A stretch of DNA of 64,000 nt. Origin: Limnobaculum zhutongyuii (lineage in GTDB: Bacteria > Pseudomonadota > Gammaproteobacteria > Enterobacterales > Enterobacteriaceae). Within the stretch, counting starts at the first letter, position 1. Every line of letters begins with the position of its first letter. A model generated the notes under the pieces. That model did not search any database. It had not been told where the DNA came from and worked only from the letters and a program-made list of their open reading frames with translations. The position numbers were made by a program, and so were the translations under genes. Shown here piece by piece: positions 45,596 through 55,887 of the stretch. Location of the stretch: assembly GCF_004295645.1 (NCBI RefSeq), contig NZ_CP034752.1, forward strand, positions 4,567,944 through 4,631,943. Direction: 5' to 3'.

Positions 45596-46639
45596 TTATG
45601 GTTTTAGCCAGCTGAAAAACGGCGACTGCCAAAAATTCAGCGTGAGGGTATGACCATCAAAGGTATAGGGGATGGTTAATATGATGGCGATCAGAAAAGC
45701 GGTAGTACCACAAAAAACCAGCGCCGTATTCACCAGCGGGCGGCTTTTATTCCACAGGGATACTTTGGTGACGGGTGATATGGCCAGAATATTTTTCACC
45801 CGGTCTTTAACAATCACTACCTGGTTATCCTGCTCGTTGGCGGCACCAATCAACATCATTTTGTCGTTATTAAACAGCGCATATTCAGTATGACTACGAC
45901 CGCCATACTCCTGCTCGGCAGAAGGGGAAAAACTCACCAGTTCCAGACCATCCGGTACGACGGAAACCGTTCCGGTTTCGTCACTGATTTCAAACGGCAG
46001 ATACTCCTCTGATATGGATATCAGGCGATAGTGCTTATCACCATCTGAGTCACGGCTGACTTCGTGTACCGTATAATAGTAAGCAATACATTTCTCTTTA
46101 CTGAGTGGGGCGGTGAGCTGTTTTGATGATGACACTTTCCCTTCCACTTCAACCAGTCCCATTGCCAGCGAGCGGATTTTTGACGTAGGTAAAATTTGCT
46201 GTAGCTTAAAAAATTGGCCTTTAGTGGTGGGTTTTAACCAGGAAATAATAAAGATAAGCAGAAAAAGGCCAACAAAAGCGATAGGGCCATAGATTAATGC
46301 GCCATAAAAAATCAGTAGTAATAATCCGGAGGCAACAAACTTGAGAATGGTTTTTGGCGTGGATTGGCTTTTTTGCTGCTCTTCAATAAAACGCTCTTTT
46401 AATCCGCTGAAGAATTGGTAGATAAACGCAGCAATAAATAGCACTGCCGTCAGAATGAACAGGCCAACCAGCGTATAAAATCCGTATTGGTCATCGACAG
46501 TGAAAGCGCTACCGGCAGCGATTGCTGCGGCTAAAGGTACAATCCAAACTGGCAGAGAGCTCAGGTTATACAGCAAACGCAAAACCAACGTGATAAAACC
46601 ACCAATGGCTGCGGCAAAGAAGGCGATAAAAAATGCCAT
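45596..46639 (-). CDS. GIDE-domain membrane protein
   Basis: 347 residues from the ATG at 46639, which begins a clean transmembrane helix; the frame extends to 46738 without a better start. Several N-terminal helices (to about residue 155) precede a GIDE-type domain (LVEVEGKVSSSKQLTAPLS, YYYTVHEVS, VSVVPDGLELV) and two final helices. GIDE occurs in the eukaryotic MUL1 ubiquitin ligase, but there is no RING finger here, so no ligase activity should be assumed. First gene of an operon with lemA and two small membrane genes. Confidence 0.82.
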   Translation of the reverse strand: MAFFIAFFAAAIGGFITLVLRLLYNLSSLPVWIVPLAAAIAAGSAFTVDDQYGFYTLVGLFILTAVLFIAAFIYQFFSGLKERFIEEQQKSQSTPKTILKFVASGLLLLIFYGALIYGPIAFVGLFLLIFIISWLKPTTKGQFFKLQQILPTSKIRSLAMGLVEVEGKVSSSKQLTAPLSKEKCIAYYYTVHEVSRDSDGDKHYRLISISEEYLPFEISDETGTVSVVPDGLELVSFSPSAEQEYGGRSHTEYALFNNDKMMLIGAANEQDNQVVIVKDRVKNILAISPVTKVSLWNKSRPLVNTALVFCGTTAFLIAIILTIPYTFDGHTLTLNFWQSPFFSWLKP

Positions 46640-47200
46640 AATGAGTCCATTCTGTTGCGATAGTATGATTGTAACCTTAAGCCGCATATTGACAACCCTG
46701 GCTTTAAAACTACCGCGGCCCACCAAATACTCTTCCATTACTTAGCCTAATAAGCAGCTAAAAGGAATGATAAATAGCTAAAATGAAAGTGCATCATGCT
46801 ATTTTTTATTTATCAGGTTTGGGTTTATAGGTATTAAATAATCCACTTGTCTCCGTGGCTATTTTTATGGCATCTTTTTAAGTATATCGATTGATGCCTG
46901 TCTGACTATCATTAATGTTGCTAAAAACAGACATTTCAAAACGGTTCAGATAATAGTTTTAACTCTTTTAGAAAAATGTCATTAATCTGATATTTCTGAG
47001 AAATCTCCCACTTAAAAGCATTTTGATTGTGAATTGTTATTGATCCATTCCCCTCAAAATTCTTTATATTCGCGATGTTAACTGGATATACCTTTTGGGT
47101 TATTTCATTTGATAGCGATGCTATATGTAATAACAGTACGATCTATTATTCTCACTGGTTATTAATACTCAGTAGTAAGATTTAAAAATAAGGAACCATC
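46640..47200. other. Intergenic region between divergent GIDE and amidohydrolase genes
   Basis: About 560 AT-rich bases that must hold two divergent promoters. I see no RNA gene, repeat or recognisable operator. Confidence 0.5.
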
Positions 47201-48367
47201 ATGATTGAACAGAAAGTTCGTGAATATGAAACCCTGTTACAGGATATTCGCCATCAGATTCATGAAAACCCGGAGCTGGGACTGGAAGAGATTAAAACCA
47301 GCAATCTGGTCGCAGAAAAATTAACTGAATGGGGTTATGAGGTTCATCGTGGTATGGCATCCACTGGCGTGATCGGCACTTTGAGAGTGGGTGACGGTAA
47401 AAAGACGTTGGGTATTCGTGCTGATATGGATGCGCTTCCTATTCATGAAGCCAGTGGTAAGCCCTGGTCGAGTAAAATTCCTAACAGAATGCACGCCTGT
47501 GGTCATGATGGGCATACTACTATGCTGCTGGGAGCGGCTAAGTATCTGGCGGAAACACGTCGGTTTAACGGTACCCTGCACCTGATTTTCCAGCCTGCGG
47601 AAGAGATGATTAATGGCGGTGAAATTATGGTGAAAGAGGGGCTGTTTGAACAATTCCCTTGTGATGCCATTTTCGCCATGCACAACATGCCGGGTTTCCC
47701 TACGGGACAGTTCCTGTTTCAGCCTGGGGCGTTTATGGCTTCAATGGACCAGTATCAAATTGTCATTAAGGGATGTGGTGGACATGGCGCCATGCCTCAT
47801 AAAGCTATCGATCCGGTAGTGGTTGCTTCTTATATCACTACGGCGTTACAGAGCATTGTGTCACGCAATGTTGATCCTCTGGAAGCGGCAGTCATCACCG
47901 TTGGCAGCATTATTGCCGGTGAAGCAGCTAACGTTATCCCTGATACGGCGGTGATGAAGCTCAGCGTCCGTTCCCTGAGTCGTCCTACCCGGGAGCTGTT
48001 GCTGAAGCGCATTCCTGAACTGGTAAAAGCACAGGCTGAAAGTTTTGGTGCCACGGCGGATGTCAACCACCTCAACGGCACGCCTGTGCTGGTGAATCAG
48101 GAACAGATGACACAGTTTGCCTGGCAGGTGGCGAAACAGCAGTTTGGTGAAGAGCGAGCCATCTATGGTGCCAAACCGCTGATGGGCAGTGAAGATTTCG
48201 CCTTTATGTTGGATGCCAACCCGAATGGCTGTTACCTGATAGTGGGAAATGGGGAGAAAGGCGAGGGTTCCTGCATGGTGCATAACCCGGGCTACGATTT
48301 TAACGATAAGTGTCTGGTGCCAGGCAGCACCTATTGGTGCGCACTGACCGAAGCTTATTTGAAATAA
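47201..48367 (+). CDS. M20 family metallo-amidohydrolase (HipO/IAA-amino acid hydrolase-like)
   Basis: 388 residues, cytoplasmic. Metal-binding motifs HENPELGLEE, GIRADMDALP, HACGHDGHTTMLLG and FQPAEE, plus a C-terminal GSEDFAFM, define the hippurate/N-acyl-amino acid hydrolase group. An AAGGAACC ribosome binding site precedes the ATG. The next gene is an MHS-type transporter 75 bases away, suggesting uptake and hydrolysis of one N-acylated compound. Confidence 0.9.
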   Translation: MIEQKVREYETLLQDIRHQIHENPELGLEEIKTSNLVAEKLTEWGYEVHRGMASTGVIGTLRVGDGKKTLGIRADMDALPIHEASGKPWSSKIPNRMHACGHDGHTTMLLGAAKYLAETRRFNGTLHLIFQPAEEMINGGEIMVKEGLFEQFPCDAIFAMHNMPGFPTGQFLFQPGAFMASMDQYQIVIKGCGGHGAMPHKAIDPVVVASYITTALQSIVSRNVDPLEAAVITVGSIIAGEAANVIPDTAVMKLSVRSLSRPTRELLLKRIPELVKAQAESFGATADVNHLNGTPVLVNQEQMTQFAWQVAKQQFGEERAIYGAKPLMGSEDFAFMLDANPNGCYLIVGNGEKGEGSCMVHNPGYDFNDKCLVPGSTYWCALTEAYLK

Positions 48368-48442
48368 ATTATAAAAATAATATTGAAAACAAGAAGTAAA
48401 TTAAAAATTGCTTTTCATTATGGATGACTAAGGACAGGAAAA

Positions 48443-49786
48443 ATGGCAGATACATTAACCTCAACCGCCTCAGAGGAGGTTGCGGTCGCTAAACCGGAAA
48501 AGAAGGTTAGCGGTCGACGCGTTATCTTCGCTTCGGCGTTTGGTAATGCTTTAGAGTTTTTTGATTTCGGGGTGTACAACTTCTTCGTGGTGTATATCGG
48601 TGTACTGTTTTTCCCTCCGACCAGCGATCCTAATATCGGACTGCTGCTGGCTTTCGCCACCTTCGGCGTTAGCTTTTTTATGCGTCCTTTAGGCGGCATT
48701 TTAATTGGTGCTTACGCCGACCGCTTTGGCCGTAAACCGGCGATGGTGTTGACCATTTCATTAATGAGTTTGGGTACCTTACTGATTGGTATTGCTCCCA
48801 CTTATGCCAGCGCGGGTTATTGGGGAACGATCACACTGGTGCTGGCCCGTTTGATTCAGGGGGTTGCTGCCGGTGGTGAAGTGGGTGCTTCTATGTCAAT
48901 GCTGGTGGAATCTGCCCCGGCAAATCGCCGTGGTTTCTACAGCAGCTGGGCATTGGCGACTCAAGGTCTGGCAACGACCTTTGGTGGTCTGGTGGCGTTA
49001 AGCCTGAGCGCTTATTTACCGGTAATAACCAACTCTCCTGATGTGATGTCTGAATGGGGATGGCGTGTGCCGTTCTTCATTGGTGTGGCTCTGGCACCTA
49101 TTGGTTGCTGGCTGCGTCTGAGTCTGGAAAATGATATGCCGCATCCAAAGGCAGCTAAAACGCAAGCTGCGGTAGTGCGTGAAAGTGCAGTGAAGTTACT
49201 GGGGCAGCATATTCGGGTGATCATTATTGGTATTCTGCTGACCATTGGCAGCACGGTGGCTACCTACATCTCTCTGTACTATTACGGTACCTATGCCGCT
49301 AAATACCTGAAGATGGACCAGAACTATGCTTATGCGGCCATGCTGTTAGCCGGCATATTAACCTTTATTGGTGGTCTGTTAGTCGGGATATTAAGTGACC
49401 ATGTGGGGCGGAAAAAGCTGGTGATGATTTCCCGAACGGTGATCCTGCTGTTGGCCTATCCATCATTCTGGCTGCTGGTGAATTACCCTGAGCCTGCCGT
49501 TTTACTCTCAGTAGTGTTTGTGATGGTGTGTTTCACTACGCTGGGAGCGGTGCCGGTAATGTTGGTTATCTCTGAATTACTACCAAAACGTATTCGTGCT
49601 TTGGGGTTTGCACTGGTTTACAGCATCGGGGTAGCCATTTTTGGTGGCTTTGCTCAGTTCTTTGCTACTCAGTCGATTGTCTGGTTAGACAGCCTGACTG
49701 CGCCTGCATGGTATCTGGGGGGCGCAACGCTGCTGTCCATGCTGGCATTACCATTCTTTAAAGATCCGAAACGTCTGGAAGAGTGA
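48443..49786 (+). CDS. MFS transporter of the metabolite:H+ symporter (MHS) family
   Basis: 447 residues, twelve helices. The signature GAYADRFGRKPAM loop, FGVSFFMRPLGG and GVAAGGEVGASMSMLVE are typical of MHS transporters such as ShiA and ProP. Probably imports the substrate of the adjacent amidohydrolase. Followed by a strong terminator. Confidence 0.9.
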   Translation: MADTLTSTASEEVAVAKPEKKVSGRRVIFASAFGNALEFFDFGVYNFFVVYIGVLFFPPTSDPNIGLLLAFATFGVSFFMRPLGGILIGAYADRFGRKPAMVLTISLMSLGTLLIGIAPTYASAGYWGTITLVLARLIQGVAAGGEVGASMSMLVESAPANRRGFYSSWALATQGLATTFGGLVALSLSAYLPVITNSPDVMSEWGWRVPFFIGVALAPIGCWLRLSLENDMPHPKAAKTQAAVVRESAVKLLGQHIRVIIIGILLTIGSTVATYISLYYYGTYAAKYLKMDQNYAYAAMLLAGILTFIGGLLVGILSDHVGRKKLVMISRTVILLLAYPSFWLLVNYPEPAVLLSVVFVMVCFTTLGAVPVMLVISELLPKRIRALGFALVYSIGVAIFGGFAQFFATQSIVWLDSLTAPAWYLGGATLLSMLALPFFKDPKRLEE

Positions 49787-49793
49787 TTTACCG

Positions 49794-49838
49794 AACCGAC
49801 CGGAATTGAAAAATGATATCCGGTCGGTTCAGTTTTTT
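49794..49838 (+). terminator. Terminator after the MHS transporter
   Basis: 11-base perfect stem (49794-49804 with 49819-49829), followed by CAGTTTTTT. Confidence 0.85.
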
Positions 49839-50017
49839 GGAATTTTTGTTTATTCCTTTACTCACGCTTTGTTCAACGCGATATAGCTACAACACAGTAG
49901 AAACTTCAGCAAAAAGATGATAGTTATCATATTGAAAAATCAATATGATCGTTCGCCTGTATCTGTGTTTTATCCCACAGGCGATATCAATAAAAACTAT
50001 CATCGGATATTTGCGCC

Positions 50018-50863
50018 ATGACCACCTTTCTATTTCTGTCGGTTCTGACTGCGGCTTTGCTTCATGCCGGATGGAACGCGATGGTCAAATTCGGCAGTGA
50101 CCGTTTTCTTGGCGTTACTTTAGTCGCGGTATTTTCCGGGGTAGTGGCGTTGATAGGGCTGTTTTTCGTCGATTTTCCTGCCGCAGAATCATTACCGTGG
50201 TTAGCGTTATCCATGCTGTTTCATACCGGATATTGTCTGTTTCTCAGCCGGGCCTATGCCAGTGGAGATTTAGGACAGGTTTATCCGATCGCCAGGGGCA
50301 GTGCGCCAATGCTGGCGGCATTGTTAAGTTGGATGATTCTCAGTGAAGTTCCACCATTTTTGGGGATGGTTGGCGCTATGCTGCTGGTTAGCGGTGTATT
50401 GTTAATGGCGATTTCCGGCAGACGAAGTGCATCAAAGATGAGCGGACAAACATTGCTTTATGCGCTAATTACCGCGATGTTTACCGCATGTTATACCCTA
50501 TCGGACGGTGCGGGCTCCCGCGCCAGTTTGAATCCGGTATCCTACACCCTGTGGTTGTTTGCCATTAATGGCGTCATCATGGCGTTTATTTTTTATCTGA
50601 AATATAAATCTTCCAGCTGGGATAAAATCAAACGGCATTGGCGGCCCGGTACTATTGGCGGCATTATGTCCCTGTTGTCCTATGGCATCGTAATTTGGGC
50701 CATGAGTCAGGCGCCTATTGCGTTAGTGGCCGCATTACGTGAAACCAGCGTTTTGTTTGCTATGGTGATCTCGGTTTATTTCCTGAAAGAGCCGCTGAAT
50801 AAAATGCGCATTCTGGCAGGTCTGGTTATTGTCACCGGTGTGGTAATGACGCGATTAGGCTAA
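50018..50863 (+). CDS. EamA/DMT family transporter
   Basis: 281 residues, ten helices in two EamA repeats: HAGWNAMVKFGSDR at the start, GDLGQVYPIARGSAPMLA, and ALVAALRETSVLFAM with YFLKEPLNKMRI in the second half. The QVYPIARG segment is common in DMT proteins next to amino acid or phosphonate genes, but no substrate can be given. Single gene. Confidence 0.88.
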   Translation: MTTFLFLSVLTAALLHAGWNAMVKFGSDRFLGVTLVAVFSGVVALIGLFFVDFPAAESLPWLALSMLFHTGYCLFLSRAYASGDLGQVYPIARGSAPMLAALLSWMILSEVPPFLGMVGAMLLVSGVLLMAISGRRSASKMSGQTLLYALITAMFTACYTLSDGAGSRASLNPVSYTLWLFAINGVIMAFIFYLKYKSSSWDKIKRHWRPGTIGGIMSLLSYGIVIWAMSQAPIALVAALRETSVLFAMVISVYFLKEPLNKMRILAGLVIVTGVVMTRLG

Positions 50864-51176
50864 CCACCTTTTTGCTTTTTGTTTCATGCTCGCCAAAAAA
50901 CCAACGCTATGATGATTTTTTAATTCCGATAGTGAATATTGATCTCTGATTTCAATGAAATTATCGCATGAGACGATAGTATTAATTGAATGTTACAAGA
51001 TTTATATCAATATCCAGTAAGTTATGCTTTCGTTGCTAAAATAATTAGAAGTTACTTTGTCATTATTTCGATATAATCGGCCCATCAAAATATGTACGTT
51101 TTGATTTGTCCGATACATATACAGCGTGCCGGAAAGTATCAGGCCGCATAAAAAATAACGAAAGCAAACTAACAGC

Positions 51177-53318
51177 ATGAATTATATGGAAAATACATCA
51201 CAGATCCGCGAGCTTACGCTGCGCGGAATTATCATTGGTGCGTTGATTACCGTGGTATTCACTGCATCAAACGTCTACTTAGGATTGAAGGTTGGTTTAA
51301 CCTTTTCATCCGCAATCCCTGCTGCCGTCATTTCAATGGCAGTACTCCGCTTCTTTTCGAAGTCGAATATTTTAGAAAATAACATGGTTCAGACGCAGGC
51401 ATCCGCTGCCGGTACGCTGTCATCCGTTATTTTTATCCTTCCTGGCCTGCTAATGATCGGCTACTGGAACAGCTTCCCGTTCTGGCAGACGTTATTGATC
51501 TGTTCTGCGGGGGGAATGTTAGGGGTGGTGTTCTCCATTCCATTGCGTCATGCGATGGTGGTGAAGAGCAATCTACCGTATCCGGAAGGGGTTGCTGCGG
51601 CAGAGATTCTGAAAGCCGGTTGTAATGACTATGTGGATGAGAACGATAAGTTAGTCAGTACCAACGACGGTGTTGGTGCAGATAAAGACAATGGTTTTCG
51701 CGATATTCTGTTTGGTGGTTTTATTGCCGCCGCCGTTAGCTTCGCGACCAATGGTTTACGCGTTTTGGCGGACGGCGCCAGCTACTGGTTTACTCAGGGC
51801 CGTGCCATTTTCCAGATTCCGTTAGGTTTCTCTTTAGCATTGTTGAGTGCGGGTTATCTGATTGGGATTGCCGCGGGTATTGCCATTCTGGTGGGTTCAA
51901 TCATTGCCTGGGGCATTGCTATCCCAATTATTAGCTCATTAACCGACAGTGCAGAAGGACTGGCGACGTTAAGTTCCTGGGGTGTTTCAGTGCCTATGGA
52001 TATCGTCGATAGTGGCTCTATTAGCGCACTGGCGATGACATTGTGGAAAACCAACGTGCGCTTTATTGGTGCCGGTACGTTAGCGATCGCTGCTATCTGG
52101 GCTCTGCTGACGCTGGTTAAGCCAATTATTGAAGGCATGAAAACCTCCCTGCGTGCGTTAAATAAAAATAACACAGGGGAAGTTATTCCAAGAACCGAGC
52201 TGGATCTGTCGCCGAAGATTGTTTTATTAATCAGCGTAGTGATGTTTTTGGTACTGATTGGAACCTTCTACTCTTTCGTTGCTGATAGCGGTTTATCTGC
52301 TACAACGGCCTGGGGTTTAGTGTTTGCTTCCGTTATTTTTGCTTTCCTGATTGGTTTCCTGGTTGCTGCGGCCTGTGGATATATGGCGGGTTTAGTGGGT
52401 TCATCTGCCAGTCCAATTTCCGGTATCGGTATTATTGCGATTACGGCCATCTCTTTGCTGCTGTTGTTCTTAGGCGGCCTGAACGGGATGCTGGAAACCG
52501 AGCAAGGCACTAACTTTGCGACTGCGTTGGCGATTTTTACCACCAGTGCGGTATTGGCTATTGCGACTATTTCTAACGATAACCTGCAGGATTTGAAAAC
52601 CGGCTATCTGGTAAAAGCGACGCCATGGCGTCAGCAGGTTGCATTATTGATTGGTTGTATTGTCGGTGCGGCAGTTATCTCTCCGGTGCTTGAGTTGCTG
52701 TATAACGCTTATGGCTTTACTGGTGCAACACCGCGTCCGGATATGGACCCAAATCAGGTGCTGGCTGCTCCGCAGGCAACTTTAATGACCACTATTGCCA
52801 AAGGTATCTTCTCCCATAAACTGGAGTGGACCATGATCATCACCGGTCTGGTGGTGGGTGCAGTCGCGATTATGATTGATGTGATGCTGGCCAAGAAAGG
52901 CAGCAAGCTGCGTATTCCTGCACTGGCTGTAGGTATGGGTATTTACCTGCCACCGGCTATTACCGCTCCGCTGATCATTGGTTCAGTTCTTTCCTGGCTG
53001 GTTGCGTCTCAGGTGAAAAAACGTGCTCGGGCACAGAATGGTGATTTCAAAGAGATGTATAAGCCGGTTGAGCGTAAAGGTGCCCTGATTGCCTCTGGTC
53101 TGATTGTCGGTGAAAGCTTAGTGGGTGTTGCGCTGGCGGTGCTGATTGTAATCAGTATTAGTAATGGCGGTAGCGATGCGCCTCTGTCTATCAGCTCATG
53201 GCTTGAACCGGTCTTCGGTAGTTCCGGCGTGGTTGAACAACTGCTGGGGCTGGCGGTATTCGTGATTGTTTGTATCTTGTTTGTCAAACGCGTGCTGAGT
53301 GCACTGAAAACCAAATAA
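51177..53318 (+). CDS. OPT family oligopeptide transporter
   Basis: 713 residues, about sixteen helices. OPT motifs: TLRGIIIGALITVVFTASNVYLGL, a SAAGTLSSVIF region, NLPYPEGVAAAEIL and GVGMGIYLPP-like (AVGMGIYLPPAI). Proton-driven uptake of peptides or peptide-like chelates is the family role; a possible second start is the ATG three codons in. Preceded by a 310-base leader, so a regulated promoter is likely. Confidence 0.92.
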   Translation: MNYMENTSQIRELTLRGIIIGALITVVFTASNVYLGLKVGLTFSSAIPAAVISMAVLRFFSKSNILENNMVQTQASAAGTLSSVIFILPGLLMIGYWNSFPFWQTLLICSAGGMLGVVFSIPLRHAMVVKSNLPYPEGVAAAEILKAGCNDYVDENDKLVSTNDGVGADKDNGFRDILFGGFIAAAVSFATNGLRVLADGASYWFTQGRAIFQIPLGFSLALLSAGYLIGIAAGIAILVGSIIAWGIAIPIISSLTDSAEGLATLSSWGVSVPMDIVDSGSISALAMTLWKTNVRFIGAGTLAIAAIWALLTLVKPIIEGMKTSLRALNKNNTGEVIPRTELDLSPKIVLLISVVMFLVLIGTFYSFVADSGLSATTAWGLVFASVIFAFLIGFLVAAACGYMAGLVGSSASPISGIGIIAITAISLLLLFLGGLNGMLETEQGTNFATALAIFTTSAVLAIATISNDNLQDLKTGYLVKATPWRQQVALLIGCIVGAAVISPVLELLYNAYGFTGATPRPDMDPNQVLAAPQATLMTTIAKGIFSHKLEWTMIITGLVVGAVAIMIDVMLAKKGSKLRIPALAVGMGIYLPPAITAPLIIGSVLSWLVASQVKKRARAQNGDFKEMYKPVERKGALIASGLIVGESLVGVALAVLIVISISNGGSDAPLSISSWLEPVFGSSGVVEQLLGLAVFVIVCILFVKRVLSALKTK

Positions 53319-53338
53319 GTTATAACTGAGAGCACTAT

Positions 53339-53374
53339 TAAGCCCATCGATAAGAATCGGTGGGCTTTTTTTAT
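53339..53374 (+). terminator. Terminator after the OPT transporter
   Basis: AAGCCCA-x-CGAT pairs with ATCG-x-TGGGCTT around a short loop, followed by seven Ts. Confidence 0.88.
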
Positions 53375-53398
53375 TATGACTAACAGAGAATCACAATA

Positions 53399-53800
53399 TT
53401 AAAAAATACCTTCAAACGGGTTCCAGCTATCGCTGCCTTTCACTTCTTTTAGATAGTAGGCGTAATTAGCCGTCATTGACCACATCATGGCGCAAGCTAC
53501 GTTAATCCCGGTATTTGCACCTTTTGGCAGGTAGGTACCGGTTATCGTTTCAATAACAACGATAATAATGCCAATGCCAATAGCAATACCGAACAACACC
53601 AGATTCTTTTTCCACAGGCCTAAAACAAAGAAATAAATAAAGCCGAAAAAGAATGCGATGATATTCATACTGAATAAAATTCTACGCATTGGTTTTTCAG
53701 CTTTAATCGCTGCTTTATGTTCAGGCGTTTTTGGTGAACCATGCTGATCAAAGAAAGCAAAACGAGTTTGCCATTTTTCAGAGTATTTACTTCTATCCAT
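53399..53800 (-). CDS. DUF2628-like membrane protein
   Basis: 133 residues: a conserved soluble N-terminus (YSEKWQTRFAFFDQHGSP), then three hydrophobic helices (about 45-62, 66-85, 95-115) and a WNPFEGIF tail. It resembles DUF2628/YigF-type inner membrane proteins of unknown role. A 3'-terminal fragment of a close paralogue lies at 56267-56385. Confidence 0.8.
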   Translation of the reverse strand: MDRSKYSEKWQTRFAFFDQHGSPKTPEHKAAIKAEKPMRRILFSMNIIAFFFGFIYFFVLGLWKKNLVLFGIAIGIGIIIVVIETITGTYLPKGANTGINVACAMMWSMTANYAYYLKEVKGSDSWNPFEGIF

Positions 53801-54036
53801 TATATTTCTAAGTCCTTGTTATAATTATTTACTAATCATTGACCGACTTACATATATTCAATAAGTCGGACGAAAAATACTATGTTTGAGTTATAAGATA
53901 TGCAAGTATAAAAATGACTATTAAACAATTGATTATATTTTTTCTAATGCGTGTCATATTATTTTATTTATTAATCAATTGGTTATTATTACTTGTTAAA
54001 TCTATAGTTATTTAAGGGGACTTCGATATAAATATC

Positions 54037-54639
54037 TTATTGAGTCATCTTATCGAGCTGTTGCCCCGGATGGTCAAACAAGAATGAGTTTAATAACGCT
54101 AATGGTTCACGAAAGAATGCCCGCCTCGTTTCCCGACTTTCTCTTCCTACGGCGGCGGGTAGCCCTGAAATATCTTCAATTCCCGAACGTTTAGCCAGCA
54201 TAAATGAACGTAACATATGAAAATCGCTGGTAACGATAACCGTTTTACCAAGCTCAGTCAGTGAACGGGAATAGATAAATTGATGAGCGGTGCGGGTAGA
54301 TTGATCCTCTTCATAGATCCGCTCGCTTTCTATGCCGTTATTGATTAAATAGCTTTGCATTACGCTGGACTCTGTCGCGGTCTCTCTTCCTCCCTGACCA
54401 CCGCAAACAATGACCTTGGTATTGGGATTTTCTTTTAGATAGGGAATTGCTACGTCTAAACGCTCGCGCAGTGTTAGGCTGGGTCTGGCCGGATTACCAA
54501 TAACCTGTGCACCAAGAATAATCATTGTGTCGGCACCAGGCTCCGGTTCAATTCCTTTATAGTGAGAGATCAGTACGTTGCCGATAATAAAAAACGGTAA
54601 CAGGAACGAAAGGCTGTATTTGAGTAGTTTCCCTGCCAT
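54037..54639 (-). CDS. DUF218 family membrane protein (ElyC/SanA/YdcF-like)
   Basis: 200 residues. N-terminal membrane anchor (about 7-25) followed by the DUF218 Rossmann-like domain: MIILGAQVIG, SLTLRERLD, IVCGGQGG, ATESSVMQSYL and VIVTSDFHMLR. The family includes SanA and ElyC, linked to envelope integrity and lipid-carrier metabolism; which member this is cannot be settled. Confidence 0.85.
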   Translation of the reverse strand: MAGKLLKYSLSFLLPFFIIGNVLISHYKGIEPEPGADTMIILGAQVIGNPARPSLTLRERLDVAIPYLKENPNTKVIVCGGQGGRETATESSVMQSYLINNGIESERIYEEDQSTRTAHQFIYSRSLTELGKTVIVTSDFHMLRSFMLAKRSGIEDISGLPAAVGRESRETRRAFFREPLALLNSFLFDHPGQQLDKMTQ

Positions 54640-54886
54640 TGATGCTATCCATAGTGAAGTATGAGAATCAGAATATTAAACTCGTTATGTGAAGCGTTGG
54701 TGAAATGAACCAGATCTTTGATGAAGATTATCTGGGGGTAAAATTAGTAATAAATTTTACCCTCTTTGGTTTTAGGCTATATAATGGAAAGATCAGGTAT
54801 CAACTAAGATATCGACCACCTAATTTGTTTACCGTGCAATAAAACAGATTAGTGTATCTGGTGCTGGAACAGACGAGGTATGGAAA

Positions 54887-55159
54887 ATGACTACAACCAT
54901 CTCACAAAAAGCCGCAAGAGAAATGTTGGGAACCCCAGAGAATTTTTCTGGTGGTGTACTGGTAACGAAAAATGGCGTAGCTGAATTATTTATTCAAACA
55001 GCCGCGGAACGTGAAGAAGAACTGGTTGCACGCTCTATGGAACGGCAATCGAATGCACTGTTGAAACTGGCTATGCTGGCAAAACAGGATGTTGATAATC
55101 AGCGCGTAATGACTCCGGAAGAAGCACTTCGTCGGCGTAAAGAAGCGCGTAATAAATAG
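54887..55159 (+). CDS. Antitoxin, Phd/YefM-like
   Basis: 90 residues. N-terminal DNA-binding-like segment (SQKAAREMLGTPENFSGGVL, then VTKNGVAELFI) and a charged helical tail ending RRRKEARNK that would wrap the toxin. Followed after 11 bases by the toxin gene; autoregulation of the pair is expected. Confidence 0.8.
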   Translation: MTTTISQKAAREMLGTPENFSGGVLVTKNGVAELFIQTAAEREEELVARSMERQSNALLKLAMLAKQDVDNQRVMTPEEALRRRKEARNK

Positions 55160-55170
55160 TTTGGAATGAT

Positions 55171-55506
55171 ATGACTTATCGTCTTTTTATTGCTGAAACG
55201 GCATTTCGATCGCTGGAAGTGATTGAGGATTATCAAACCGTTTTGCATGGTGTAGCTGAAGCTCAGAAGCTGGCAGATAACCTACTTAGCTTGTCTGCAA
55301 AAGAAATAGCAGAGTCACCATTACGTTATGGTTACAATCATATGGCGACTGATAAGGGATTACGCTTGAGGCAATGGTACGATAAAGAGCAGAAGCATCG
55401 GGTACTTTATGAAGTTACTGAAAATAATGAAGTCTATGTTCTGCTGTATATCAGTGTTAAGCAGGATTTAGAGCAGTTATTGTATCAGTTGCTGATTAGC
55501 GTTTAA
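55171..55506 (+). CDS. RelE/ParE superfamily toxin
   Basis: 111 residues with the ParE/RelE fold pattern: ETAFRSLEVIEDYQ near the N-terminus, RLRQWYDKEQKHRVLYEV and VYVLLYISVKQDLEQLL. Members either cleave mRNA at the ribosome or poison gyrase; the target cannot be read from the sequence. Pairs with the upstream antitoxin. Confidence 0.82.
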   Translation: MTYRLFIAETAFRSLEVIEDYQTVLHGVAEAQKLADNLLSLSAKEIAESPLRYGYNHMATDKGLRLRQWYDKEQKHRVLYEVTENNEVYVLLYISVKQDLEQLLYQLLISV

Positions 55507-55587
55507 TGACCCTGTAAATAATTCTGTGTAACTGCCACCCTATTAAAGGTGATCGCTCAGGGACGATAACCATCTATGTATGTTTAG

Positions 55588-55887
55588 TTAAAGCGAATAT
55601 CCAGCTTCTTTCTGGTGGCGAAAGGCTAACACATAAACTCGCTCTTCCTCTTTATGATAACGGTATAATGCAACATAGCCAGAATCACCGAATTTAATCA
55701 TTAACTCTCGCAGTATCGGTAGTTCAGGAAATGGTCTGCCAATTTCAGGATCGTTTTTCAGTAACTCAAAATGCTGCTCAAGAATTTGACCTGCTTTGAT
55801 AGCAGCCAGAGTATTCTTGCCTCTTAGAAATTCCCGGCAGCGAACGAGTCCTATTGCTGCTTGTTGAGTAATAATTACTTGTGGCAT
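55588..55887 (-). CDS. ParE/RelE-like toxin of a second toxin-antitoxin pair
   Basis: 99 residues from the ATG at 55887, which overlaps the antitoxin stop by 13 bases; a longer reading to 55932 lies inside the antitoxin gene. Pattern: QQAAIGLVRCREFL, then IGRPFPELPILREL and GYVALYRYHKEEERVYVLAFRHQKEAGY, typical of ParE-type toxins. Translationally coupled to its antitoxin. Confidence 0.85.
   Translation of the reverse strand: MPQVIITQQAAIGLVRCREFLRGKNTLAAIKAGQILEQHFELLKNDPEIGRPFPELPILRELMIKFGDSGYVALYRYHKEEERVYVLAFRHQKEAGYSL

Noticed and set aside
45596..46639. Annotating the GIDE-domain protein as a ubiquitin ligase
   Set aside because: No RING zinc motif is present, and the name comes only from the shared GIDE domain.
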